NCBI GenBank assembly: GCA_051653685.1
Contig: JBOFWQ010000079.1
Coordinates: 1 to 6,384 of the forward strand
DNA from: Faucicola sp937889485
GTDB taxonomy: Bacteria > Pseudomonadota > Gammaproteobacteria > Pseudomonadales > Moraxellaceae
Reading direction: 5' to 3'
Length of the DNA stretch: 6,384 nt
Shown: positions 1 through 5,670 of the stretch, one piece after another
Numbering within the stretch: the first letter of the stretch is position 1
How the letters are laid out: every line of letters starts with the position of its first letter
Made by a program: the position numbers and the translations under genes
Notes under the pieces: generated by a model
Seen by the model: only the letters and a program-made list of their open reading frames with translations
Database searches by the model: none
What the model was told of the DNA's origin: nothing

Positions 1-1229
1 ACCACAAAGCCTTTTGCCTGCCCAAACCCTCGTGGACTAGCACTTACAAGCTCAATGATAGCGCTGCCAAAAATCGCCTGTAACACCTCACCATGATGCA
101 TACACGCTTGCGCAACTTGCGGAATAATCGACTGACCAAAGCGGCTTGCCAACGCCTCTACACTGTCAATCCCCATCAAAAAACTGTGCCCAAGCACCCC
201 CTCTTTGCCCAAATGTAGCGCGATTTTTTGGTTTAAAGCGATTAATAACTTGGCTAAATCCACCTCGCCCTGCGCGTTTGCCACCTTGCCAAGCAAATGT
301 GGGTTGGGCAATACCTCAATAAATTCAAACCGCCGACGAAACGCCATGTCCAGTGGCGCAAGCGAATGGTCTTGGGTATTCATGCTGGCATAGATATCAA
401 CATTACTGGGCACACCAAACGGTTGCCCCGAATAGGCAAGATGAACGCGCATCTGCTCGGGCTGCCCTGCGCGCTTACTGGGCTCAATCAGGCTCATCAG
501 CTCACCAAACACCCGTGACACATTGGCGCGGTTGATTTCATCAATCAGCATGGCATAGCGGTGGTTGGGGTCGGCTTGGGCTTGTTGGCACAGCTGCAAA
601 AATGCGCCTGCTTTTACCGTGTAATTAAGCTGTCCATTGACAGGAACGGGGCGGATACCTTCGACAAACTCCTCATAACCATACGCTTGGTGAAAGCTGA
701 CAAAGCTAAAGCGTTCAAGCTTTGGTTGTGAAAAGCTGGGCTGAAAATTTGTACTGATGCTTGTTTGATAGTCAGTAAGCTTGGCTTGTAACTCGCTGAG
801 TAGCGACAAACTATCGGGCAGTAAAAACCAGTTGCTCGATTCATCTTTATCAAAAAATGCTTGGCTGGCGCGGTTGCTATAATTTACAGTTTGTGAGTTC
901 GGGTTGGTGAATTGCTGTAAGGTTGACCAAATAGTTTGGGTTAAATTTTCGGAACGACTTTTCAAATTAGCTTTTGTGACAAAAATGGGGTTGGCTAAAA
1001 TCTCAGCCACTTTTAACAAGCCTTTTCCATTTTGTTTTTCCTGCAAAAATACCAAACAAATCACCTCTCGCCAGCTTAATGGTTCAACAAGGTTTTTGAG
1101 CAGCGCATCAGGGCTTGCGGTGGGCAAAATTTCGGTGTAATTTTCTTTAGCAATGCGCTGCAGCTCAAAGGTTTTGCCAGTGCCTGCGACACCTGTGAAA
1201 ATAATGTTTTTGATACAATTTTGGGTCAT
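1..1229 (-). CDS. McrB-type AAA+ NTPase (type IV restriction motor subunit-like), C-terminus cut by the window edge
   Basis: The reading frame is open from the ATG at 1229 to the left edge, giving 409 residues with no stop seen. Walker A GVAGTGKT is at residues 13-20 and Walker B LIDEINRAN at about 228-236 (D230, E231). The McrB-type NTxD motif appears as NTQD at 284-287, followed by LDMAFRRRF at 293-301 with candidate arginine fingers. The segment FHQAYGYEEFVEGIRP (179-194) is typical of McrB-like proteins. In E. coli, McrB is a GTP-driven translocase that works with the nuclease McrC on modified DNA; that role is inferred here from family. E. coli McrB has an N-terminal DNA-binding domain, whereas here Walker A is almost at the start. 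Residues 48-138 between Walker A and B look like a winged helix instead. An in-frame ATG at 1244 would add five residues; neither start has a clear ribosome binding site. A mcrC gene would be expected just left of the window. Family assignment is strong; specificity is unknown. Confidence 0.88.
   Translation of the reverse strand, partial: MTQNCIKNIIFTGVAGTGKTFELQRIAKENYTEILPTASPDALLKNLVEPLSWREVICLVFLQEKQNGKGLLKVAEILANPIFVTKANLKSRSENLTQTIWSTLQQFTNPNSQTVNYSNRASQAFFDKDESSNWFLLPDSLSLLSELQAKLTDYQTSISTNFQPSFSQPKLERFSFVSFHQAYGYEEFVEGIRPVPVNGQLNYTVKAGAFLQLCQQAQADPNHRYAMLIDEINRANVSRVFGELMSLIEPSKRAGQPEQMRVHLAYSGQPFGVPSNVDIYASMNTQDHSLAPLDMAFRRRFEFIEVLPNPHLLGKVANAQGEVDLAKLLIALNQKIALHLGKEGVLGHSFLMGIDSVEALASRFGQSIIPQVAQACMHHGEVLQAIFGSAIIELVSASPRGFGQAKGFV
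816..1088 (-). other. Winged-helix-like segment inserted in the McrB-type NTPase core
   Basis: This stretch encodes residues 48-138 of the McrB-like protein. It begins with a helix-like LSWREVICLVF (51-61). A second helix, LLKVAEILAN (71-80), follows, then a third candidate helix, ENLTQTIWSTLQQFT (94-108). It ends in a wing-like pattern with Y117, R120, F125-F126 and a closing W134-F-L. That order, with W at the start and a Y-x2-R ... F ... W strand pair at the end, resembles HARE-HTH-type winged helices, which are often attached to restriction and other DNA-acting proteins. The assignment is by eye only. It may supply the DNA-contacting function that classical McrB carries at its N-terminus. 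Confidence 0.45.
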
Positions 1230-1390
1230 TTTTAATTTTAGCATGTGGGGTGCGGCTGGGCACCTGTTAAAGTCAATGGGTGGGGTAAGCGGCAAAAGAT
1301 GCACCTTGCTGTTATCGCTGTTGCACCCTCAGTGCGTCACGATAGTCAATATTAGGCATATTTTGAATAATAGTTATACCTTACCCAACA

Positions 1391-1452
1391 AAAAGTTATG
1401 GTCAATGTGATTGGAAAACAACAGTTTTTCATTTATCATAACCATAAGTTTT
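1391..1452. repeat. Nested inverted repeats upstream of the NRAMP-like gene
   Basis: The outer arms are AAAAGTTATGG (1391-1401) and CCATAAGTTTT (1442-1452), which pair over 11 positions with one G-G mismatch. Inside lies a tight hairpin, GGAAAAC (1413-1419) with GTTTTTC (1424-1430), allowing one G-T pair and a four-base loop. In this AT-rich sequence some pairing is expected by chance. It could be an operator, a transcript-end structure or nothing. Confidence 0.4.
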
Positions 1453-1546
1453 GTATTTAATTTATTTATAAACATATAGTATATATCATTTACATGTCTG
1501 CGTGTTTTTTTGTGGGCGGCAGATGGTTTTTTAGCTTTGTTACAAT
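1451..1546 (+). promoter_or_regulatory. Candidate promoter region for the NRAMP-like gene
   Basis: Two sigma-70-like possibilities are visible. One is TTGTAT (1451-1456) with TATAGT (1475-1480), spacing 18 bp, which would give a leader of about 80 nt. The other is TACAAT (1541-1546), a near-consensus -10 with no good -35, which would leave only about 14 nt before the ATG at 1567. Both are read by eye in AT-rich DNA, so each is tentative. Confidence 0.3.
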
Positions 1547-1566
1547 ATTTCATTAAGATATTTCGT

Positions 1567-2823
1567 ATGAATCAACAAGTTGCGCCCCCGTCAAAGGGCT
1601 TTAATTGGCAAATTTTTGGACCTGGTATTTTGATGGCGTCGGCGGCAATTGGTGGCTCGCATCTGATTGCTTCAACACAGGCAGGGGCGTTGTATGGCTG
1701 GCAATTAGCCATTTTTATTGTGCTCGCCAATATATTTAAATACCCATTTTTTCGGTTTGCTACGGATTATACCTATGACACTAACCGCAGTTTGGTAGAA
1801 GGTTATGCGTCGCGTAGTCGGGTTTATGTGTGGGTGTTTTTAGTCATGTCATTGATTGCAGGCATCATCAATACAGGTGCGGTGGCAATGCTGTGTTCTG
1901 TCATTTTAGGTTTTTTACTGCCCCAATCTTGGGCGCTAAGCGGACAGTGGCTAGCAGTTATTACGCTGTTGATTTCTTGGCTATTTTTGATGGTGGGTCA
2001 TTATCAAGTACTGGATAAAGTTACCAAGTGGATTGTGGTGGCTTTGACCGTCACTACGCTATTGGCCGTGCTTATTGCGATGGGCAAACCGTCTGTGGTA
2101 ACGCCAGAATTTATCCCTGCCAGCCCTTGGAATCTTGCCACGTTAGGTTTTATTGTTGCCTTGATGGGCTGGATGCCAGCGCCGATTGAGATTTCTACCA
2201 TTACTTCACTATGGACGGTGGCAAAACGCCACGATAATCCTAGTCTTACCCATCAACAAGGTTTGCTTGATTTTAATGTGGGTTATTGGACATCGGCTAT
2301 TTTGGCATTGATATTCTTAGCATTGGGGGTATTGGTGCAATACGGTTCGGGTGAAGAAATCAAGCTGGCAGGCGGTCAATATGTGAGCCAGTTAATTGGT
2401 ATGTATACCCAAACGATTGGTTCTTGGTCTAGGTATTTGGTTGCGTTTATTGCCTTTATGTGTATGTTTGGTACCACCATTACGGTGATTGATGGTTATG
2501 CGCGTCTCAATACCGAATCTATTCGCATCATTCAGCACCGTACTGATTTTTCTGCTAAGTCGCTTAGTTTTTGGTTGACATTTTTTAGCGTGGCGGGATT
2601 GTTGATTATTTTTTATTTTGGTTCGCAGTTGGGCGCTATGCTAAAATTTGCTATGATTATGGCGTTTGTGTCAGCGCCCGTTTTTGCGTGGCTTAATTTT
2701 GATTTGGTACGTAAGCAAGCCCATCTACCCATCTGGCTGCGCGCATTGGCTTGGTCAGGTTTGTTGTTTTTGACAGCGTTTGCCATCTTGTTTTTGCTTA
2801 ATTTTTTTGGAATTTTAAAATAA
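1567..2823 (+). CDS. Divergent NRAMP-family (SLC11-like) membrane transporter lacking the canonical DPGN motif
   Basis: The product is 418 residues, about the usual NRAMP length, and shows about eleven hydrophobic helices. The N-terminus aligns without gaps to the NRAMP helix 1 signature: GPG at 18-20, then STQAGALYG at 36-44. At the metal-binding DPGN position the protein has GGSH (29-32), so the coordinating Asp and Asn are replaced by Gly30-1 (G29) and His32. In the helix 6 region, WMPAP (202-206) stands where the canonical MPHN would be; Met203 is kept but the His and following residue are Ala and Pro. Canonical members are proton-coupled Mn2+/Fe2+ importers of the inner membrane; with these changes the substrate here cannot be assumed. 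The ATG at 1567 follows a weak AAG-type ribosome binding site. An in-frame TTG at 1510 would add 19 residues but would cover the promoter-like TACAAT. The gene stands alone, ending in a terminator before tag. Confidence 0.85.
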   Translation: MNQQVAPPSKGFNWQIFGPGILMASAAIGGSHLIASTQAGALYGWQLAIFIVLANIFKYPFFRFATDYTYDTNRSLVEGYASRSRVYVWVFLVMSLIAGIINTGAVAMLCSVILGFLLPQSWALSGQWLAVITLLISWLFLMVGHYQVLDKVTKWIVVALTVTTLLAVLIAMGKPSVVTPEFIPASPWNLATLGFIVALMGWMPAPIEISTITSLWTVAKRHDNPSLTHQQGLLDFNVGYWTSAILALIFLALGVLVQYGSGEEIKLAGGQYVSQLIGMYTQTIGSWSRYLVAFIAFMCMFGTTITVIDGYARLNTESIRIIQHRTDFSAKSLSFWLTFFSVAGLLIIFYFGSQLGAMLKFAMIMAFVSAPVFAWLNFDLVRKQAHLPIWLRALAWSGLLFLTAFAILFLLNFFGILK

Positions 2824-2840
2824 CGCCATGATCCCAAAAC

Positions 2841-2875
2841 AGCGATATTTTGTACAATAAAAAATATCGCTTTTT
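2841..2875 (+). terminator. Intrinsic terminator after the NRAMP-like gene
   Basis: AGCGATATTTT (2841-2851) and AAAATATCGCT (2861-2871) form a perfect 11-bp stem with a 9-nt loop, followed at once by a run of T (2871-2875). It begins 18 bp past the NRAMP-like stop codon. The stem has only three G-C pairs, so it may be leaky. It ends just 24 bp before the tag start codon. Confidence 0.8.
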
Positions 2876-2888
2876 GATGATTGCCGAT

Positions 2889-2894
2889 AGGAAA
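2889..2894 (+). promoter_or_regulatory. Ribosome binding site of tag
   Basis: AGGAAA lies five bases upstream of the ATG at 2900 and supports that start. No separate promoter fits between the preceding terminator and this site. The only -10-like hexamer nearby, TACAAT (2853-2858), lies inside the terminator loop and has no good -35. Confidence 0.6.
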
Positions 2895-2899
2895 CATTT

Positions 2900-3460
2900 A
2901 TGCAGCGCTGTGCGTGGTGCGGCACCGACCCCTTGTATCAAGCCTATCACGATACCGAATGGGGCAAACCCTGTTTTGATGACCGCTATCTATTTGCCAT
3001 GCTGTGCCTTGAAGGCATGCAGGCGGGGCTTAGCTGGCTCACGGTACTCAAAAAACGGGCGCGCTATTATGACGTATTTGCCAACTTTGACCCTGCTATC
3101 ATTGCCCAATTTGATGCTGCCAAAGTGGATCAGCTGATGAAAGATGCAGGCATTATTCGCCACCGCGGTAAAATTGAAGCCATTATCAACAATGCCAACT
3201 GTTATCTTAACATCACCCGTACGCAAAGTTTTTGTGATTATCTGTGGGCACTCTCGCCCAATGGCTTGGCAAAAATACCCCTAGATAACCACCCAAAAAC
3301 ACTTGCCGATATTCCCACCAAAACTGACTTTTCAGAAAAAATGTCAAAACGGCTCAAACAAGACGGGTTTAAATTTGTTGGTTCAACGATTTGCTACGCC
3401 TTTATGCAGGCAGTTGGCATGGTCAATGACCACGTGGCACACTGTAATTTTAGGCACTGA
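2900..3460 (+). CDS. tag: DNA-3-methyladenine glycosylase I (Tag)
   Basis: The 186-residue product matches E. coli Tag (187 residues) along its whole length. Tag is a cytoplasmic base-excision repair enzyme that removes 3-methyladenine from alkylated DNA, leaving an abasic site. The residues known to matter are present: zinc ligands Cys4, His17, His178 and Cys182; the base-pocket Glu38 in CLEGMQAGLSW; Trp46; and Tyr13/Tyr16 near the pocket. The helix-hairpin-helix-like stretch DAGIIRHRGKIEAII and the GFKFVGSTICYAFMQA block are also typical. The C-terminal tail after Cys182 is only NFRH, shorter than in E. coli. The start is fixed by AGGAAA and by matching the E. coli N-terminus. The gene appears monocistronic: a terminator precedes it and it converges with the RarD-like gene. 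Confidence 0.97.
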   Translation: MQRCAWCGTDPLYQAYHDTEWGKPCFDDRYLFAMLCLEGMQAGLSWLTVLKKRARYYDVFANFDPAIIAQFDAAKVDQLMKDAGIIRHRGKIEAIINNANCYLNITRTQSFCDYLWALSPNGLAKIPLDNHPKTLADIPTKTDFSEKMSKRLKQDGFKFVGSTICYAFMQAVGMVNDHVAHCNFRH

Positions 3461-3487
3461 GGCTATTTTTTGTCAGCTATCCGTGCC
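3453..3487. terminator. Possible hairpin between convergent tag and rarD-like genes
   Basis: GGCAC (3453-3457) can pair with GTGCC (3483-3487). Inner pairs involve GA (3459-3460) with TC (3480-3481) and GGCT (3461-3464) with AGCT (3475-3478), with one mismatch and one bulge. The structure overlaps the tag stop codon and spans the 29-bp convergent gap. No T-run follows on either strand, so it does not meet the usual intrinsic terminator form. It is offered only as a candidate shared transcript end. Confidence 0.25.
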
Positions 3488-3489
3488 GA

Positions 3490-4473
3490 TCAATCCGTTA
3501 CCAAACCACTAGCCATGCCTTGTCTTTTTGGTTGTTTGGCTTGCCATAAAGCGTTTAGCATCATCACAACCACCCCCGCCCAAATCAGCCCGAAACTTGT
3601 CATCATCGTGGGTGTGACAGTCTCATGCAGCCACACAATCGACAGCAAAAACATCAACGCAGGTTCAAGGTAACTTAACATACCAAAAGTGTTCATAGGT
3701 AGCATACTACTGGCTTTTAGGTTGGTGTGCATGGCAAGCGCGCTGATTAATCCCAATCCCACCAGCAACATGCCCATGGTTGCCGATGCCATCACCACCG
3801 CCAACGAACTTTGCTGCCAAACAATATACCCAAATGCCACGGGTGCAATTAAGCTTAAATCCACAAAAAGCCCTAGCAGTGGTGGCACACCTTGCCAGCG
3901 CCTTAGCCCATAATAGATTGGGTACGTGAGGCACACCCAAGCCGTTGCCCATGACACACTACCTGACAACCAAAATTGTAGCCCCACCCCTAACGCGGCA
4001 AGCGTAATCGCCAAGCCTTGTAGCCGAGATAACTTTTCTTTAAAAACCACACACCCCAGCAGCACCATGGTCAACGGAAACAAGAAATACCCCATCGCCG
4101 TGTTGACCGCCTGACCATTGACAGGTGCCCACATAAATAACCAAAGCTGGCTTGCAATAATTGGTGTTGGTAACAACAAATACAGCCATTGACGCTTACT
4201 TCGTGTTGTCAAAAACTGGTGCAGGTTACCAAAATTTTGCGTGATCAGCATCAATCCTGCGACACCAAACCACATCATCACCATGCGCCACAAAAAAACT
4301 TGTGTACCCGACAGCGGCGCTAGCCAGTGGCTATACAAATACAGCACCGCAAACAATATATTCGACAAAACTGCCAGTGCCATACCATACTTAGCACGGT
4401 TAATATATTGTGATGCCTGTAAACGCTGCCAAAAAGAAAAAGAGGGACTTTTTAAAGAACTACCAATCGCCAT
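3490..4473 (-). CDS. rarD: RarD-like EamA/DMT-family transporter
   Basis: This 327-residue protein has about ten hydrophobic helices arranged as two EamA-type halves, as in the drug/metabolite transporter superfamily. It resembles E. coli RarD in SQLWLFMWAPVNGQ and MGYFLFPL (108-134), in the VVFKEKLSRLQGLAI stretch (142-156), and in FGMLSYLEPALMFLLS (263-278) followed by WLHE (281-284). The N-terminus is about 25 residues longer than in E. coli RarD, with a polar, basic stretch before helix 1. E. coli RarD is annotated as a chloramphenicol-sensitivity permease; its true substrate is poorly known, and many EamA proteins export amino acids or other metabolites. The start at 4473 is supported by AGGT seven bases upstream on the minus strand. 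The gene is divergent from an Lrp/AsnC regulator, an arrangement often seen when the regulator controls the exporter. The family is secure; orthology to RarD is likely rather than certain. Confidence 0.88.
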   Translation of the reverse strand: MAIGSSLKSPSFSFWQRLQASQYINRAKYGMALAVLSNILFAVLYLYSHWLAPLSGTQVFLWRMVMMWFGVAGLMLITQNFGNLHQFLTTRSKRQWLYLLLPTPIIASQLWLFMWAPVNGQAVNTAMGYFLFPLTMVLLGCVVFKEKLSRLQGLAITLAALGVGLQFWLSGSVSWATAWVCLTYPIYYGLRRWQGVPPLLGLFVDLSLIAPVAFGYIVWQQSSLAVVMASATMGMLLVGLGLISALAMHTNLKASSMLPMNTFGMLSYLEPALMFLLSIVWLHETVTPTMMTSFGLIWAGVVVMMLNALWQAKQPKRQGMASGLVTD

Positions 4474-4667
4474 GCCCGCTACCTAAGTGTTTTATTTCTA
4501 TGAAAATTGCGAAGAGTATAACAATTATTTTTGATAAATTATTTCATTATAATCATAATTATGATAATTTATACCAATTTAGCCATTAAAAAAGCGGTTA
4601 TTTTTCAAAAAAATAGAGAGATCATATCCCCGTATTGCGACAGGGTTTTAGATAGGTAATATGCCCC
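4474..4667. promoter_or_regulatory. Divergent promoter region of the rarD-like and Lrp-family genes
   Basis: This 194-bp AT-rich spacer must drive both genes. The octamer ATTATAAT (4546-4553) is self-complementary and reads TATAAT on both strands (plus 4548-4553, minus 4551-4546). Matching -35 hexamers are weak. A second minus-strand -10 candidate, TATACT (4520-4515), would give rarD a short leader of about 35 nt. If the octamer is used, the Lrp-family transcript would have a leader of about 108 nt. Confidence 0.5.
4552..4565. promoter_or_regulatory. Candidate operator: 14-bp perfect palindrome
   Basis: ATCATAATTATGAT is an exact palindrome centred between 4558 and 4559. It overlaps the end of the self-complementary -10-like octamer. 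Lrp-family sites are typically AT-centred, weakly conserved dyads about 15 bp long, and such regulators often control themselves and a divergent gene, so this is the best operator candidate here. It also vaguely resembles a Fur box; no iron gene adjoins it, so that reading is less favoured. Confidence 0.45.
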
Positions 4668-5135
4668 ATGATTCACGAAATAGATGACATCGACAAACGT
4701 ATTTTAAACCTTTTACAAGCCGATGCGACCCTACCCCTTAAATACATTGCAGAAAAAGTACACGCCTCGGTTGCCACCTGCCAGCGCCGTATTCAGATGA
4801 TGACCGAAACAGGCGTCATCACGCGGCAAGTGGTGATTGTCAACCCCACCGAGCTAGGCTTTGATTTGACCGCGTTTGTACTGATTGAAATGGAAAAACA
4901 AAACAACGCGCTACAAGATGGCTTTGAGCGGCTGATGAACCGCATTCCCAACGTGATGAGCTGCTACGAGATATCAGGGGACTATGACTTTTTGCTATTG
5001 GTACACGCCAAAAATATGGCAGAATACCACCGTTTTACCCGTGATAATCTCACCTATGATAACAACGTCAGGCGATTTAAAAGCCAATTTGTGATGAATT
5101 TTTCAAAAGTAGGCACCAAAATTCAATTGGACTGA
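4668..5135 (+). CDS. Lrp/AsnC-family transcriptional regulator
   Basis: The 155-residue product has the full family layout. An N-terminal helix-turn-helix begins with IDDIDKRILNLLQADA (5-20) and continues through PLKYIAEKV and SVATCQRRIQMMTETGVI (34-51), the recognition helix region. A linker follows, then a C-terminal RAM ligand-binding domain (about 66-150) with the EISGDYDFLLLV motif (101-112) and NVRRFKSQFVM. Members usually form octamers or dimers, bind amino acids or related small molecules, and act on local promoters, often their own. The ATG at 4668 lies ten bases after AGGT (4654-4657). An ATG at 4661 is in another frame and stops at once. The gene is divergent from the RarD-like transporter and convergent, seven bases apart, with yjjB, so both exporters are candidate targets. 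The ligand cannot be read from sequence. Confidence 0.93.
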   Translation: MIHEIDDIDKRILNLLQADATLPLKYIAEKVHASVATCQRRIQMMTETGVITRQVVIVNPTELGFDLTAFVLIEMEKQNNALQDGFERLMNRIPNVMSCYEISGDYDFLLLVHAKNMAEYHRFTRDNLTYDNNVRRFKSQFVMNFSKVGTKIQLD

Positions 5136-5142
5136 CAGGCTA

Positions 5143-5610
5143 TCAAACAATCGGTTTTTTACGATACAAAAATGACGTGGGCAGCGAAATCCCAAACACC
5201 AAGGCACTGGTCACAAAGATGGCATTAAACGCAAAATCCATCATTTGCCCAAACACTTGCGGATTATAGCCATAGTAGCCAAGCTGCACAAAACTAATCA
5301 TGGCTTTGTACGCCGTAATCCCTGGCATCATACACAGCATGGCAGGCACCAAAATCATTTTTGGTGTCAGCAAGTATTTTTTTGCCAAATAAATTGCCAA
5401 AAATGCCGAAGTACCTGCCGCAATAAAAGTAGATAACACCAAATTGACAGCCTGCTGCCTTAGCACTTCTCTTAGCCCATAGCCAAGCACCGTTAGTAGC
5501 AAACATTGCCAAATATAGCGTCTTGGCACATTGACCATCAAAGACCAGCCAAGCGTCATCAGACTTGCAAACATTGCCGCGCGCACCAAGGCGATAAGGT
5601 CAATAGCCAT
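5143..5610 (-). CDS. yjjB: YjjB, small subunit of the split ThrE-type threonine/serine (succinate) exporter
   Basis: Using the ATG at 5610, the product is 155 residues, like E. coli YjjB (157). It shares MVNVPRRYIWQCLLL near helix 1-2, then TPKMILVPAMLCMMPGITAYKAMIS, which matches the E. coli PMFPGISAYTAMIS block, and the ending SLPTSFLYRKKPIV, which matches IPGLWLYRKRPRV. About four or five membrane helices are visible. It corresponds to the C-terminal half (DUF3815, ThrE_2) of single-chain ThrE. In E. coli, YjjP and YjjB have been reported to act together in succinate export, while the family is named for threonine/serine export; the substrate here is open. A GTG at 5622 would add four residues, but it falls within GGTGGA (5623-5618), which is well placed seven bases before the ATG as a ribosome binding site. 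The gene lies 60 bp after yjjP, probably in one operon. Confidence 0.92.
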   Translation of the reverse strand: MAIDLIALVRAAMFASLMTLGWSLMVNVPRRYIWQCLLLTVLGYGLREVLRQQAVNLVLSTFIAAGTSAFLAIYLAKKYLLTPKMILVPAMLCMMPGITAYKAMISFVQLGYYGYNPQVFGQMMDFAFNAIFVTSALVFGISLPTSFLYRKKPIV

Positions 5611-5617
5611 TAACAAA

Positions 5618-5623
5618 TCCACC
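5618..5623 (-). promoter_or_regulatory. Ribosome binding site deciding the yjjB start
   Basis: On the minus strand GGTGGA lies seven bases before the ATG at 5610. It contains the alternative GTG start at 5622, which has no good ribosome binding site of its own. The ATG is therefore preferred. Confidence 0.6.
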
Positions 5624-5659
5624 GTGATAAGATAAATGAATAAGTGACATTATTATCAC
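5624..5659. repeat. Inverted repeat in the yjjP-yjjB spacer
   Basis: GTGATAA (5624-5630) and TTATCAC (5653-5659) are perfect 7-bp inverted arms separated by 22 bases. One arm ends directly next to the yjjB ribosome binding site, so folding in the transcript could tune translation. The arms could also be an operator half-site pair. There is no T-run, so it is not a terminator. Confidence 0.35.
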
Positions 5660-5670
5660 AGACCCTCTCA

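Larger units (their letters stand above)
1230..1566. other. Divergent intergenic region between the McrB-like gene and the NRAMP-like gene
   Basis: This 337-bp spacer separates two divergently transcribed genes and has no convincing coding sequence. The part near the McrB-like gene (1230-1400) is of average composition. The part from about 1410 to 1560 is strongly AT-rich and holds inverted repeats and promoter-like hexamers for the plus-strand gene. No good sigma-70 pair was found for the minus-strand gene. A 15-codon minus-strand frame (1312-1359) has no ribosome binding site and was not accepted as a gene. Confidence 0.6.

Noticed and set aside
614..853. Minus-strand frame of 79 codons inside the McrB-like gene
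   Set aside because: It overlaps the conserved McrB-like coding frame on the same strand in a different frame and shows no family features.
1301..1326. Short direct repeat GCTGTT x2 nine bases apart
   Set aside because: Only six identical bases in two copies; not enough to suggest a repeat array or operator.
1312..1359. 15-codon minus-strand frame upstream of the McrB-like gene
   Set aside because: No ribosome binding site, no recognisable similarity, and a length expected by chance.
1510..1566. TTG start giving the NRAMP-like protein 19 extra N-terminal residues
   Set aside because: It has no ribosome binding site, it covers a promoter-like TACAAT, and the ATG at 1567 gives a normal NRAMP N-terminus shortly before the GPG anchor.
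4546..4570. Fur-box reading of the palindrome in the rarD/lrp spacer
   Set aside because: The match is loose and driven by AT-richness, and neither neighbouring gene is an iron gene; an operator for the adjacent Lrp-family regulator is simpler.
5620..5622. GTG as the start of yjjB
   Set aside because: It lies inside the GGTGGA that is well placed as ribosome binding site for the ATG at 5610.
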